The notes beneath the pieces are model-generated. The model was not told the origin of the DNA, searched no databases, and saw nothing but the letters and a program-made list of their open reading frames with translations. A DNA stretch of 64,000 bases, from the NCBI GenBank assembly GCA_903848465.1, contig CAINGK010000150.1:1-64000 (forward strand). Reading direction: 5' to 3'. A program made the position numbers and the translations under genes. Shown here piece by piece: positions 39,761-48,501 of this stretch. Position 1 is the first letter of the stretch. The number at the start of each line of letters is the position of its first letter. This DNA comes from an uncultured Verrucomicrobiota bacterium. Its GTDB lineage: Bacteria > Verrucomicrobiota > Verrucomicrobiia > Verrucomicrobiales > Verrucomicrobiaceae.

Positions 39761-40648
39761 ATGCCAAAACTCGCCGCTTTCCCCAAAGCCTTCATGCAGG
39801 CCCTCTGCAAAGAAGGAACCATGACCGTCTCCGAATGGATTCAACTCGCCTCCAAGCTCGATGTGCAGGGCCTCGAATGGTATGCAGGCTTTCTGGAGAT
39901 GGCCGATGAGAGCAACTGGCCGCGCTTTCGCAAGGAAGTCGAGGACACCGGCAAGGTGATCCCGATGATGTGCTGCTCGCCCGACTTCACCCACCCGGAC
40001 GCCTCATTCCGTGACAAGGAGATCGCGAAGCAGAAACGCTGGATCGACATGACACACACGCTCGGCGGATCGTACTGCCGCGTACTCAGCGGGCAACGTC
40101 GTCCAGAGCTGACGCTTGATGAGGGAGTCAAACTCGCAGCGGACTCGATCTACGCTTGCCTGCCCTATGCGCAGGAGCGCGGGATCACTCTGATCATTGA
40201 GAATCACTACAAGGACGATTTCTGGGATTATCCCGAATTCGCCCAAAAGATGGATGTCTTCTGCAAACTCGTGGATGCGGTGAATCACCCGAACTTCGGC
40301 GTGAACTATGACCCATCGAACACCTACCTCGCGGGTGAAGACCCGATTGAGCTGCTGAAGCGTGTCTCGCACCGCGTCGTGACCATGCACGCCAGCGACC
40401 GCTATCTGGCTGAAGGCACGATTGAAGATCTGCGCAAAGAAGAAGGCGGCGCGCAGGGCTATGCCAAGCGCCTGCGTCATGGCGAGATCGGCAAAGGCCT
40501 GAATGACTACGACGCCATCTTCACCGAACTGAAGAGCAAAGGCTTCAACGGCTGGATCAGCATCGAGGACGGTGTCGATGGCATGGAGCAGCTCGCACGC
40601 AGTGTGGAGTTCCTGAAAAAGAAGATCGCCATTTATTGGCCGCAGTAG
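39761..40648 (+). CDS. Sugar phosphate isomerase/epimerase-like TIM barrel
   Basis: A 295-residue protein of the xylose-isomerase-like (AP-endonuclease 2) superfamily. Metal ligands appear as Glu147 (LIIENHYKDD), Asp184 (VNYDPSN), His210 (TMHASD) and a late Glu in WISIEDGVDG. The start MPKLAAFPKAFMQALCKEG follows the SDR gene after five bases. It probably isomerises or epimerises a keto sugar. A second, different member of the superfamily is at 54102-54947. Confidence 0.88.
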   Translation: MPKLAAFPKAFMQALCKEGTMTVSEWIQLASKLDVQGLEWYAGFLEMADESNWPRFRKEVEDTGKVIPMMCCSPDFTHPDASFRDKEIAKQKRWIDMTHTLGGSYCRVLSGQRRPELTLDEGVKLAADSIYACLPYAQERGITLIIENHYKDDFWDYPEFAQKMDVFCKLVDAVNHPNFGVNYDPSNTYLAGEDPIELLKRVSHRVVTMHASDRYLAEGTIEDLRKEEGGAQGYAKRLRHGEIGKGLNDYDAIFTELKSKGFNGWISIEDGVDGMEQLARSVEFLKKKIAIYWPQ

Positions 40649-40673
40649 GCGATTCCGCTACCTCAATTCTGTT

Positions 40674-42467
40674 ATGAATACCAACCCGCGCAATCTCCTG
40701 GGAGGCATCTTCCTGCTCACATCTCTCTGGCTGAGTGCCGCTGCGCATGCCGCCGACAAACCACTCCCCGCGTGCAATCGATTGCGCTTTGAGCCAGCGC
40801 CAGGAAGCGAACAAGCCATGGTGGGAGCCAAGCTGGAGGGCTCCAATACCTCGCGCACCGAAGGCTATGTCACGCTTGCAACGATCAAGGACGCACCGAC
40901 GGCCAAGACCTGGACCGAGGTGAAGTTTGAGAACACCAAGTTGTATCGTTGGGTGCGCCTGTCGATGCCTTCGGGGGCAACGATCAAGATGGGTAAGGTG
41001 GAGATCTTTGCCAATGACCAACTTCTCGCAGACGACGGCAAGGGGGCCAAGTTCACCCCATTTGTCGAAGGCAAAGATGCGGTGAACGACAGCGCCATTG
41101 GCTTTGATTTATTCGCCACTGCAACTCCGAACCGGCCTGCCTTTTCACCAGCGGAAAGCGATTTGGGTGGCCCCACGGATGTGACACTCAGCGGACCACG
41201 CGGTGCAACCATTCGCTACACGCTCGATGGCAGCACGCCCACTGCAGATCATGGCGAGACCTATACGAAGCCGATCCACATCGATAAGAACACGACGATC
41301 ACAGCCATCACCATAGCGCCAGACCGTACCGCGCCGAGCCTGGCCGTGCCGGTGACGTATTTGCTGAAGGATCAGGCCAAGCCGGAACTCTTCACCGCGC
41401 ACATCGGCAACAGCCTCACGGGCACCTGCGGCAACTTCTGGCGCTACGCACGCACGGCGGGCTACGCGCACCATCAGGAGTCGTTTTTGCGACCTGGAGC
41501 GCTCACGCGTGAGAACTGGGCGGTCGCGACCGGTGACTACAAAAATGACAAGCTGGCCAACGCCAAGGAGATGCAGTCACAGAAACGTGGTACGCAGACA
41601 TGGGATGACTACTGGAACAAAATCGGCAAGGTGGATCTCATCACCCTGCAGCCGCGCGACTTCGATCTGGACAAGGAGATCGCCGCTGAGATCAGCTTCA
41701 TCCGAAAATTTCGCGAGAAGTCGCCGGATCTGCAGCCCTGGCTTTACTGCGAGTGGGTGGAGATGAAACGCGCACGCCCCACTGACAACGGCACGGTGCC
41801 GAGCTATCAAATGAAAAAGACCTTCCCGGCATTGACCTGGGAGGAATCGATGAGCGCCATGCTGCTTTATGTCGAAGAACTGCAGCACCGGCTCGGCGAA
41901 CAGCTCCATGAAGGCAAACCGGCGCACATCATCCCGAGCGCGCTGGCGATGGGTTGGATCAAAAACATGATCGACCACGGCCAGTTTCCCGGCGTGAAGC
42001 CCGGCTCATTCTACCCGCTGCTGTTCAATGATCAGGTGCATCCCGCCAGCGGGCCGATTCACAATTCGGCGAATGGAGCGTACCTCGTCGATCTCACCTG
42101 GTATTCAGCCTTCTACCGTGAGGTGCCGGAAGGTAAAACTCAACCCATCGAGACCACGTTCACTCCTGAACAAGCGCGCATCATCGAACGCCTCGCCTGG
42201 GATGTGATCAAGAACTACCCCGACTGCGGCCTCTATGAAGAGGGCAAAGAGCCCTGCGGCAAACCGCAGTTCAGCAACGATGGCAAGACCATCACACTTA
42301 AATCTTCGACTCCCGGCGCATGGTTCCGCTACACGCTCGATGGAACCATGCCAACACGCACACGTGGCTACGTCTATTGTGGCGCGATCAGCGTGCAGCC
42401 CGGCATTCAGGTGCACGCCATCGCTTTTAAAAGCGGCATGGCAGACAGCGTCGTTTCTTCACAGTAA
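40674..42467 (+). CDS. Modular secreted SGNH-type hydrolase with two chitobiase-like domains
   Basis: A 597-residue exported protein. After the signal (to about residue 27) comes an F5/8-like beta domain (30-150), then a chitobiase/beta-hexosaminidase C-terminal-like domain (155-230) with IRYTLDGSTPT. The central part (237-485) begins LFTAHIGNSLTG, an SGNH block I with Ser247, and contains FNDQVHPASG, a plausible block V. A second chitobiase-like domain with FRYTLDGTMPTRTRGYVY closes the protein (535-597). The whole arrangement suggests an esterase acting on a polymer. I know no characterised member with this layout. Confidence 0.75.
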   Translation: MNTNPRNLLGGIFLLTSLWLSAAAHAADKPLPACNRLRFEPAPGSEQAMVGAKLEGSNTSRTEGYVTLATIKDAPTAKTWTEVKFENTKLYRWVRLSMPSGATIKMGKVEIFANDQLLADDGKGAKFTPFVEGKDAVNDSAIGFDLFATATPNRPAFSPAESDLGGPTDVTLSGPRGATIRYTLDGSTPTADHGETYTKPIHIDKNTTITAITIAPDRTAPSLAVPVTYLLKDQAKPELFTAHIGNSLTGTCGNFWRYARTAGYAHHQESFLRPGALTRENWAVATGDYKNDKLANAKEMQSQKRGTQTWDDYWNKIGKVDLITLQPRDFDLDKEIAAEISFIRKFREKSPDLQPWLYCEWVEMKRARPTDNGTVPSYQMKKTFPALTWEESMSAMLLYVEELQHRLGEQLHEGKPAHIIPSALAMGWIKNMIDHGQFPGVKPGSFYPLLFNDQVHPASGPIHNSANGAYLVDLTWYSAFYREVPEGKTQPIETTFTPEQARIIERLAWDVIKNYPDCGLYEEGKEPCGKPQFSNDGKTITLKSSTPGAWFRYTLDGTMPTRTRGYVYCGAISVQPGIQVHAIAFKSGMADSVVSSQ

Positions 42468-42479
42468 AAATCTACACAC

Positions 42480-43709
42480 ATGAAACCCATTATCCTTTTC
42501 AGCTTTCTCGCGCTTGCACCACTCGTTCATGCCGAGAGTCCGCTTCAGCCTGTCCTGCAATCGTTGGTGGACAAGCACATTGCACCTGGCGTGGCTACGC
42601 TGGTCGCCAGCAAGGATAAAGTACTCGACCTTGAGGCGGTGGGCTATGCAAGCCTCGCCAACAAAACACCGATGCGGAAAGATGCGGTATTTTGGATCGC
42701 GTCGATGAGCAAATCGCTCACGGGTGCGGCGCTCATGATGCTCATTGATGAAGGTAAAGTGAGCCTGGATGATCCGGTGGAAAAGTTTCTGCCTGAATTC
42801 AAAGGGCAGCAGGTGAAGGCGGCGGATGGCACGCTGCACGCGCCGAAGCACCCGATCACCGTGCGTGAGGTGATGTGCCACACCAGCGGCCTCGTGCTCG
42901 CGAATGAGAAGGGATTGAAGATGACACAGTCATTGCAGGATAATGTGAAGTTGTTTGCTTCCTACCCTCTGCGTCAGGAACCGGGCACCAAATACGAGTA
43001 CAACAACTGCGGCATCGATACTGGCGGTCGCATCATCGAGGTATTGAGTGGCATGAGCTACATAGCTTTCATGCAGAAGCGTCTGTTTGACCCGCTGGGC
43101 ATGAAGGACACGACCTTCTGGCCAAACGAAGAACAGGCGTCACGTTTGGCGCATACAGCACGCTTCACTGCGGACAAGACAGGTCTTGAAGAGATCAAGC
43201 AGGACAAGGATGTCGAGCAGCGCATCATCGACAAATGGAGCGAAGGCGTCCATGTGCCGCGTGCGCTCACCGCCGACATGGGCGCAGGTGTGGCCTTCAG
43301 CTACGCCAAGCACTATGGCGAACCGGCTGGCGGCTTCTACTCCACTGCGGCCGATGTGGGCGTATTCTGCCGCATGCTGCTCAATGGCGGCACGCTGGAT
43401 GGAAAACGTTACCTCTCCGAGCAGGCCGTGAAACAGATGTCCGCCATTCAAACCGGCGATGTGCCTGTGAGTCCTGATTCGGCTTATGGTGTGGGCTTTT
43501 CGATCAAGCTCAAGGATGAGGAAGGCCCCAGTGTAGGCAGTTTCGGCCACCGTGGTGCGCGCCGCACGGCCATGTGGATCGATCTGAAGAACGAGCTTGC
43601 CATGGTGATTCTCGTCGAGCGATTCGACATGACCGGTGAGGAACAGAAGATCATGTACGGTGGCTTCATGAAGGCGGCGGTGGCTGCCTTTGGGAAATCA
43701 AAACGTTGA
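42480..43709 (+). CDS. Secreted serine hydrolase, class C beta-lactamase-like
   Basis: A 409-residue exported protein (signal MKPIILFSFLALAPLVHA) of the beta-lactamase/D-alanyl-D-alanine carboxypeptidase-like family. The nucleophile motif SxxK is Ser75-Met-Ser-Lys78, YxN is Tyr175-Asn177 and the third motif resembles HRG in FGHRGARR. In a glycan operon it is more likely an esterase than an antibiotic-hydrolysing enzyme. It starts 12 bases after the SGNH-type gene. Confidence 0.88.
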   Translation: MKPIILFSFLALAPLVHAESPLQPVLQSLVDKHIAPGVATLVASKDKVLDLEAVGYASLANKTPMRKDAVFWIASMSKSLTGAALMMLIDEGKVSLDDPVEKFLPEFKGQQVKAADGTLHAPKHPITVREVMCHTSGLVLANEKGLKMTQSLQDNVKLFASYPLRQEPGTKYEYNNCGIDTGGRIIEVLSGMSYIAFMQKRLFDPLGMKDTTFWPNEEQASRLAHTARFTADKTGLEEIKQDKDVEQRIIDKWSEGVHVPRALTADMGAGVAFSYAKHYGEPAGGFYSTAADVGVFCRMLLNGGTLDGKRYLSEQAVKQMSAIQTGDVPVSPDSAYGVGFSIKLKDEEGPSVGSFGHRGARRTAMWIDLKNELAMVILVERFDMTGEEQKIMYGGFMKAAVAAFGKSKR

Positions 43710-43737
43710 GCATGCGATATGAAACCAACCCGCAGAG

Positions 43738-45192
43738 ATGAACAAAGATTCCCACCGCTTCCATCTGACGCTCCTTTGCCTTGCGTCATTCTGCGCACTG
43801 CATTCGTCGTTTGCTGCCACGCGGCAACCTAACATTCTCTTCATCCTTGCTGACGACATGGGCTGGAGCGACCTCGGCTGCTACGGGGCGGATTTGCACG
43901 AAACACCGCATATTGATCGGTTCGCAGGCGAATCGGTGCGTTTCACCAATGCCTATGCCATGTCCGTCTGCTCGCCGACGCGCTCGACCTTGATGACGGG
44001 CAAGCATGCGGCACGGCTGCATTTCACGATCTGGGCCGAAGGCGCTGAGAGTGGCGGCCCGAAGAACCGTAAACTGCGCGAAGCACCGTCCATCTGGAAT
44101 CTTCCACACACTGAAACGACCATCGCCAAGCATCTGCATGATGCAGGTTATCTCACCGCACTCGTAGGCAAATGGCATCTGGGCGACTGGTTGCATTATC
44201 CCGAGTCACATGGCTTTGACATCAACATCGGCGGCACCAATTGGGGCGCGCCGCAGACCTTTTGGTGGCCTTACAGCGGCAGCGGCCACTTTGGGGATGA
44301 ATTTCGTTATGTACCGCACCTGGAATTCGGCAAGCCGGGCGAGTACCTGACGGACCGGCTCACCGATGAGGCGATCAAGGTGATCGACCATGCTGGCAAA
44401 CAGCCCTTCTTCATCTATCTCGCGCATCATTCAGTGCATACGCCGATCGAAGCGAAAGAGGCCGATGTACAAATCTTTGATGCCAAGCTGCGCGACGGCA
44501 TGAAGCACAAACACGCTGTGTATGCTGCCATGAACAAGAATCTCGACGACGATGTGGGCCTCATTCTGGATCATTTGAAGGAGCGCGGCCTGGACAAGAA
44601 CACACTCGTCATCTTCGCCAGTGATAACGGTGGCTACATCGGCTCAGACAAGGCTAGCGGCCGCGACATGCCGGTGACGAACAATGCACCGCTGCGCTCC
44701 GGCAAGGGCTCGCTTTATGAAGGCGGCATCCGCATTCCGCTGATCATCCGCTGGCCGGGCATCACCGGCACCGGCGGCATCTGTGACGAACCCGTGGCGA
44801 CGATGGACCTCTTCAACACCCTGCTCAGCGCCGCTGGCCTGCCCACCGAGGCAAATGACGGCCTGGATCTCACGCCGTTGCTGAAACAGCCGTCGTCGAA
44901 ACTGGATCGTGACGCGCTGTTTTTCCATTATCCGCACTACTACCACACCACGACACCCGTCAGCGCTGTGAGGTCTCGCGACTGGAAGCTGCTGGAGTTC
45001 TTCGAAGACCAGCATCTCGAACTCTACCACCTCAGTGACGACTTCAGTGAGCAGCACGATCTCGCCAAAGAGATGCCAGACAAAGCCAATGTCCTGCGCG
45101 ATCAGCTTCATGCGTGGCGCACCGCCGTGGGTGCTGCGCTGCCCGTGACGAATCCCGATTTCAAACCCGGCAAACCCAAGGCCAAACCATGA
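43738..45192 (+). CDS. Secreted sulfatase 1 (arylsulfatase family)
   Basis: A 484-residue type I sulfatase with a signal peptide. The N-terminal metal site is NILFILADDMGWSDLGCYGAD. The nucleophile Cys78 is in CSPTR, which has to be turned into formylglycine by a maturation enzyme not encoded in this window. VGKWHLGDW and ASDNGGY are further active-site segments. It removes sulfate esters from a sugar or glycan. The stop overlaps the next ATG by four bases. Confidence 0.94.
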   Translation: MNKDSHRFHLTLLCLASFCALHSSFAATRQPNILFILADDMGWSDLGCYGADLHETPHIDRFAGESVRFTNAYAMSVCSPTRSTLMTGKHAARLHFTIWAEGAESGGPKNRKLREAPSIWNLPHTETTIAKHLHDAGYLTALVGKWHLGDWLHYPESHGFDINIGGTNWGAPQTFWWPYSGSGHFGDEFRYVPHLEFGKPGEYLTDRLTDEAIKVIDHAGKQPFFIYLAHHSVHTPIEAKEADVQIFDAKLRDGMKHKHAVYAAMNKNLDDDVGLILDHLKERGLDKNTLVIFASDNGGYIGSDKASGRDMPVTNNAPLRSGKGSLYEGGIRIPLIIRWPGITGTGGICDEPVATMDLFNTLLSAAGLPTEANDGLDLTPLLKQPSSKLDRDALFFHYPHYYHTTTPVSAVRSRDWKLLEFFEDQHLELYHLSDDFSEQHDLAKEMPDKANVLRDQLHAWRTAVGAALPVTNPDFKPGKPKAKP

Positions 45193-47216
45193 AATATCCC
45201 ACTATTGCCCGCCTTCATTTTGCAGCCTTGATGCTGGTGCCTTTTGCCCTCCCCGCTTTCGGTGACGAAACCCTTCCAAGCAAAGATGCCGTGGCTGAAC
45301 GCTCTGGCTTGCGCTGTGTCAGCAGCAAATCTTTCCCTGTGGCTGCCAACAGCCAGTTCATCCCCCTGATGGGCAATGACTTTGAAAGCAATGGCAAACT
45401 GCCACCGGGCTGGGGCCATGGCTTGGACGAGATTGTTTCCAGCACCGATGCGCCTCAAGGCCACGCCTACTTTCGCATGAAAGTTAAAAAGGGCGCAGGC
45501 CTCAACAGCCCAATCATTTCCGGCCAGCCTGGGGGATTTTATTTTTTGAGCTTCTGGCTCAAGGCCCCCATCGAACCCTGGGGCACGATTGCGTTTACTT
45601 CGGATGAGCGGGAGCCCAGTTTCACAGTCATCCATACGCCCCTCTATTATCCGGTGGTCCCTGCCGAAACGTGGGCCCAGTGGCGGCAGGTGGGTTTCTA
45701 TTTCATGCTGCCCCCGCAGTGCAAAACGATTCAGTTCAACCTGAATCCTCGGGAAGATGGCGCTGAGGGGCAGTTCATCAGTCTTGATGACATAAGGCTG
45801 CGCACCGTTGACGCGGCTGAAATGTCAGCCGCCTACCAGAACGAGCGGGCGAATCTGCCGCCTTACGACGTCACGCCCCACCCGGGTGACGGCAAGAACC
45901 TGGCGCTCTCAGTGGCCAAGTGGGAGGGCAGAGCCGGCATACCAGGCAAACCATTCGTGGTTTGGGCATTGGGGTCGAGTTTTACTGACTGGCAGGGAGG
46001 CGGCTATGAACTTATTGAGGCGATTCGCCAGCGTTTCCCCAAGGCCCCGCAGATCATCTATCGCAAGCATGGCGGTCCCGGCACTCCGTGGGAATTCGTC
46101 GATGGCTGGATCAAACAGTTTGTCGCTGTCGAAGAGCCCGACCTCATTTTCACCTACACCAGCGGCACGCTGGAAGGTCTTGAAGCCATGCTGACGGAGA
46201 TACGACGGCACACCACTGCCGAGGTGATCGTCCCATCGCTGCACTTCAAGCCGGACAGCAAGATGACACCTGATGACATCGAGCACGGTGCCGGCGTGGC
46301 ATGGTACAAGGTGCGGGAGATCTGCCAGAAACATGGAGCCGAATTCGTCGAGAACCGGCGGGAGATGGCTGAATATATCGCGCGTGAAAAGCTGAACCCC
46401 GACGACCTGCTGCATGATCACAATCATCAAAACATGCATGGGCGCATTCGGATCTGGGACAATGTGAGCCGCCACCTCACGAAGTCCGATCAGGCTGCCT
46501 ACACACCCGAGTCCCGCGAACGACGCATTGCTGTGCTGCAACCTATGCAAAGCACCACTGAGAAAGTGAGCACCTCAGGTGATTGGAGCAAGAGTGATGG
46601 TCTTCTGCGCAGCAGCACGGCAGGGGCTCGTTTAAAGCTCACCTTCACTGGCAATCGCGTTGACTTGATCGGCCGCAGGACGATGTCAGGCGGCACAGTG
46701 AAAGTTTTACTCGATGGAGAGCCCGCTGATCAGGCTCCAGTTTTCGTGATGAACTGCATCAAGCCAGACAAGAAGAACTGGCGAATCCCTCACTGCGTCG
46801 ATCTGGGTGCCAATGCCACGCCGCAAAAATGGACGATCACGATGACCAGCAACACGGGCGACTACGACCTCGCAGGCAGTGTGACCGGACCTGATGGCAC
46901 GGGTAATCTCGCATCAGCCTTCCGCAGCCGATCAGGACAAATCGGCATCGACCCCAAATTCTGGCGAGCAGGCCGGGTGGAAAAGAAAGACCAGCCTGTG
47001 GAATACGGTGTCGCCAAAGAAGAGTTCTTTTCTTTCGAAGTTTATCGCGCTGCTGCGAGCGAGCTGAGTTTCAAAAGCGAGCACGCTGAGACCGTCAATG
47101 TACCACTCGCGCGGAACCTGGACAACCGGCAGCACACGATCGAAATCGTGACTTCGGGCGATGGTGATGTGGCGATCGATTACCTCTACGTTTACCAGCC
47201 ACCTGAGAACGATTGA
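45189..47216 (+). CDS. Large secreted multidomain SGNH-like protein
   Basis: A 675-residue exported protein coupled by ATGA to sulfatase 1. Residues 55-205 form a jelly-roll-type beta domain (FESNGKLPPGWGHG to FISLDDIRLR), likely glycan binding. Residues 255-435 look like an SGNH hydrolase, with VVWALGSSFTDW (block I, Ser263 or Ser264) and LLHDHNHQNMHG (block V, Asp410 and a later His). Residues 470-675 form another beta-rich region. I recognise no characterised family with this arrangement. It may deacylate the sulfated glycan, a suggestion from context. Confidence 0.72.
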   Translation: MKYPTIARLHFAALMLVPFALPAFGDETLPSKDAVAERSGLRCVSSKSFPVAANSQFIPLMGNDFESNGKLPPGWGHGLDEIVSSTDAPQGHAYFRMKVKKGAGLNSPIISGQPGGFYFLSFWLKAPIEPWGTIAFTSDEREPSFTVIHTPLYYPVVPAETWAQWRQVGFYFMLPPQCKTIQFNLNPREDGAEGQFISLDDIRLRTVDAAEMSAAYQNERANLPPYDVTPHPGDGKNLALSVAKWEGRAGIPGKPFVVWALGSSFTDWQGGGYELIEAIRQRFPKAPQIIYRKHGGPGTPWEFVDGWIKQFVAVEEPDLIFTYTSGTLEGLEAMLTEIRRHTTAEVIVPSLHFKPDSKMTPDDIEHGAGVAWYKVREICQKHGAEFVENRREMAEYIAREKLNPDDLLHDHNHQNMHGRIRIWDNVSRHLTKSDQAAYTPESRERRIAVLQPMQSTTEKVSTSGDWSKSDGLLRSSTAGARLKLTFTGNRVDLIGRRTMSGGTVKVLLDGEPADQAPVFVMNCIKPDKKNWRIPHCVDLGANATPQKWTITMTSNTGDYDLAGSVTGPDGTGNLASAFRSRSGQIGIDPKFWRAGRVEKKDQPVEYGVAKEEFFSFEVYRAAASELSFKSEHAETVNVPLARNLDNRQHTIEIVTSGDGDVAIDYLYVYQPPEND

Positions 47217-47278
47217 ACGCATGATGCGCTGCTGAAGACTCTGGATGCTCCCTGCAAGAAGCCCTGAACCAACAAATC

Positions 47279-48475
47279 ATGCCTCTTTTGCCCCATCTGT
47301 TTTCCAAGCTGCTCTCAGCCTGCCTGATGACAGTTCTTTTCTTGATTACAGCATCCGCTGCTGACACCTCAGCTATGCATTATCGCGAACAAGCAGTCGC
47401 AGCAGTAGCTGATCTGTTGAATCATTTCTGGACGGGCAGCCCCGATATGGGTCATATCGTTGGAACGTCACATGGCCTGCCCACAACTTCACCCAAACAT
47501 GAACGCGGCATCCTGTGGGAAAGAGCCATGCTGTTTATCACACTGGAAAATCTTGGGCAGGTGAACGGAGATACAACACTGAAAAAGCGACTGCGGGCCG
47601 ATTGGAGCTACACCAAGAAGATGTTTTCTGTCGAGGAATTGGAAGCCTGCGGCCAGGCCTCGGGCATTAACTGGGCCGCGGATGACGCCGGATGGTCGGC
47701 CTTGATGTATCTCGCGGCGCATCATGCCACCGGCGATGCGGATGCCCTGGCGCGCGCGCGCGGACTGGTCCGTGCTTCGTTCAACCACTGGCTGGATGAC
47801 CAGATGGGCGGCGGCATGTGGTACAGCGACAAACGCGATCACAAATCCTTGTATCAAACCGCACTCGTGCTGGCGGCGCTGAAAATCCACGAACTTACGG
47901 GAGATGAATATTTCCATGAGCAGGCGCTCAAGTGCTACACTTGGATGGAAACGCATCTGCTGCGTGAAGACGGCCTCTACTGGTGCGACTATGGGGCCGC
48001 AGGCCCGTCCGGTCAGAATCGTCCAAAGGACATTCACGAAGCTGGCAGCGTGGTCTTTCTGGGCGGCAACATGGCCATGGGCGTGATCCATGCGCGGCTC
48101 TACCGTTCAACCAAAGATGACAAATATCGTGAACGCGCGCTGCGCAACGCCTCAGCCCTGCTCAAACAATTGACCACAACGGAAGGTGTTTTTATTGATG
48201 ATCGTGATGCCTGGACCAACGGCGTCTTTGCGGGCGACTGGGCGCGTGAAGTTTTGAGTTTGCCAGGGGTAGACAGCGGGCACCGCATTGCTTTGCGCAA
48301 GACGGCTGACAGCATTTACTCCAAAGCCCGGACCTCGACAGGTTTTTACGGCGGCTCATGGTCCGGCCCTGCCGAGGGTGAAGGCTCCGTCTGGTGGAAG
48401 AAAAAGAGCCTGCCGGAGCAGATCATGACCAGTGCCACCGCAGTCCATATGATCGTTGCAGCATGCATCCAATAA
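47279..48475 (+). CDS. Secreted glycoside hydrolase, GH76-like
   Basis: A 398-residue exported (alpha/alpha)6-barrel-type protein. The consecutive Asp pair 135-136 in NWAADDAGWSALMYL corresponds to the catalytic Asp-Asp of GH76 endo-alpha-1,6-mannanases, and GGMWYSDKRDHKSLYQTALVL and RDAWTNGVFAGDW fit the family. GH76 cuts alpha-1,6-mannan, but distant members may act on other polymers. It is the only clear glycosidase in operon B. Confidence 0.82.
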   Translation: MPLLPHLFSKLLSACLMTVLFLITASAADTSAMHYREQAVAAVADLLNHFWTGSPDMGHIVGTSHGLPTTSPKHERGILWERAMLFITLENLGQVNGDTTLKKRLRADWSYTKKMFSVEELEACGQASGINWAADDAGWSALMYLAAHHATGDADALARARGLVRASFNHWLDDQMGGGMWYSDKRDHKSLYQTALVLAALKIHELTGDEYFHEQALKCYTWMETHLLREDGLYWCDYGAAGPSGQNRPKDIHEAGSVVFLGGNMAMGVIHARLYRSTKDDKYRERALRNASALLKQLTTTEGVFIDDRDAWTNGVFAGDWAREVLSLPGVDSGHRIALRKTADSIYSKARTSTGFYGGSWSGPAEGEGSVWWKKKSLPEQIMTSATAVHMIVAACIQ

Positions 48476-48501
48476 TAACCGTTGATGATTTTTACGATCC
48501 C

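Noticed and set aside
42480-43709. Antibiotic-resistance beta-lactamase
   Set aside because: SxxK and YxN are present, but the third motif is HRG-like rather than KTG, and the context is glycan breakdown; more likely an esterase or peptidase-like enzyme.
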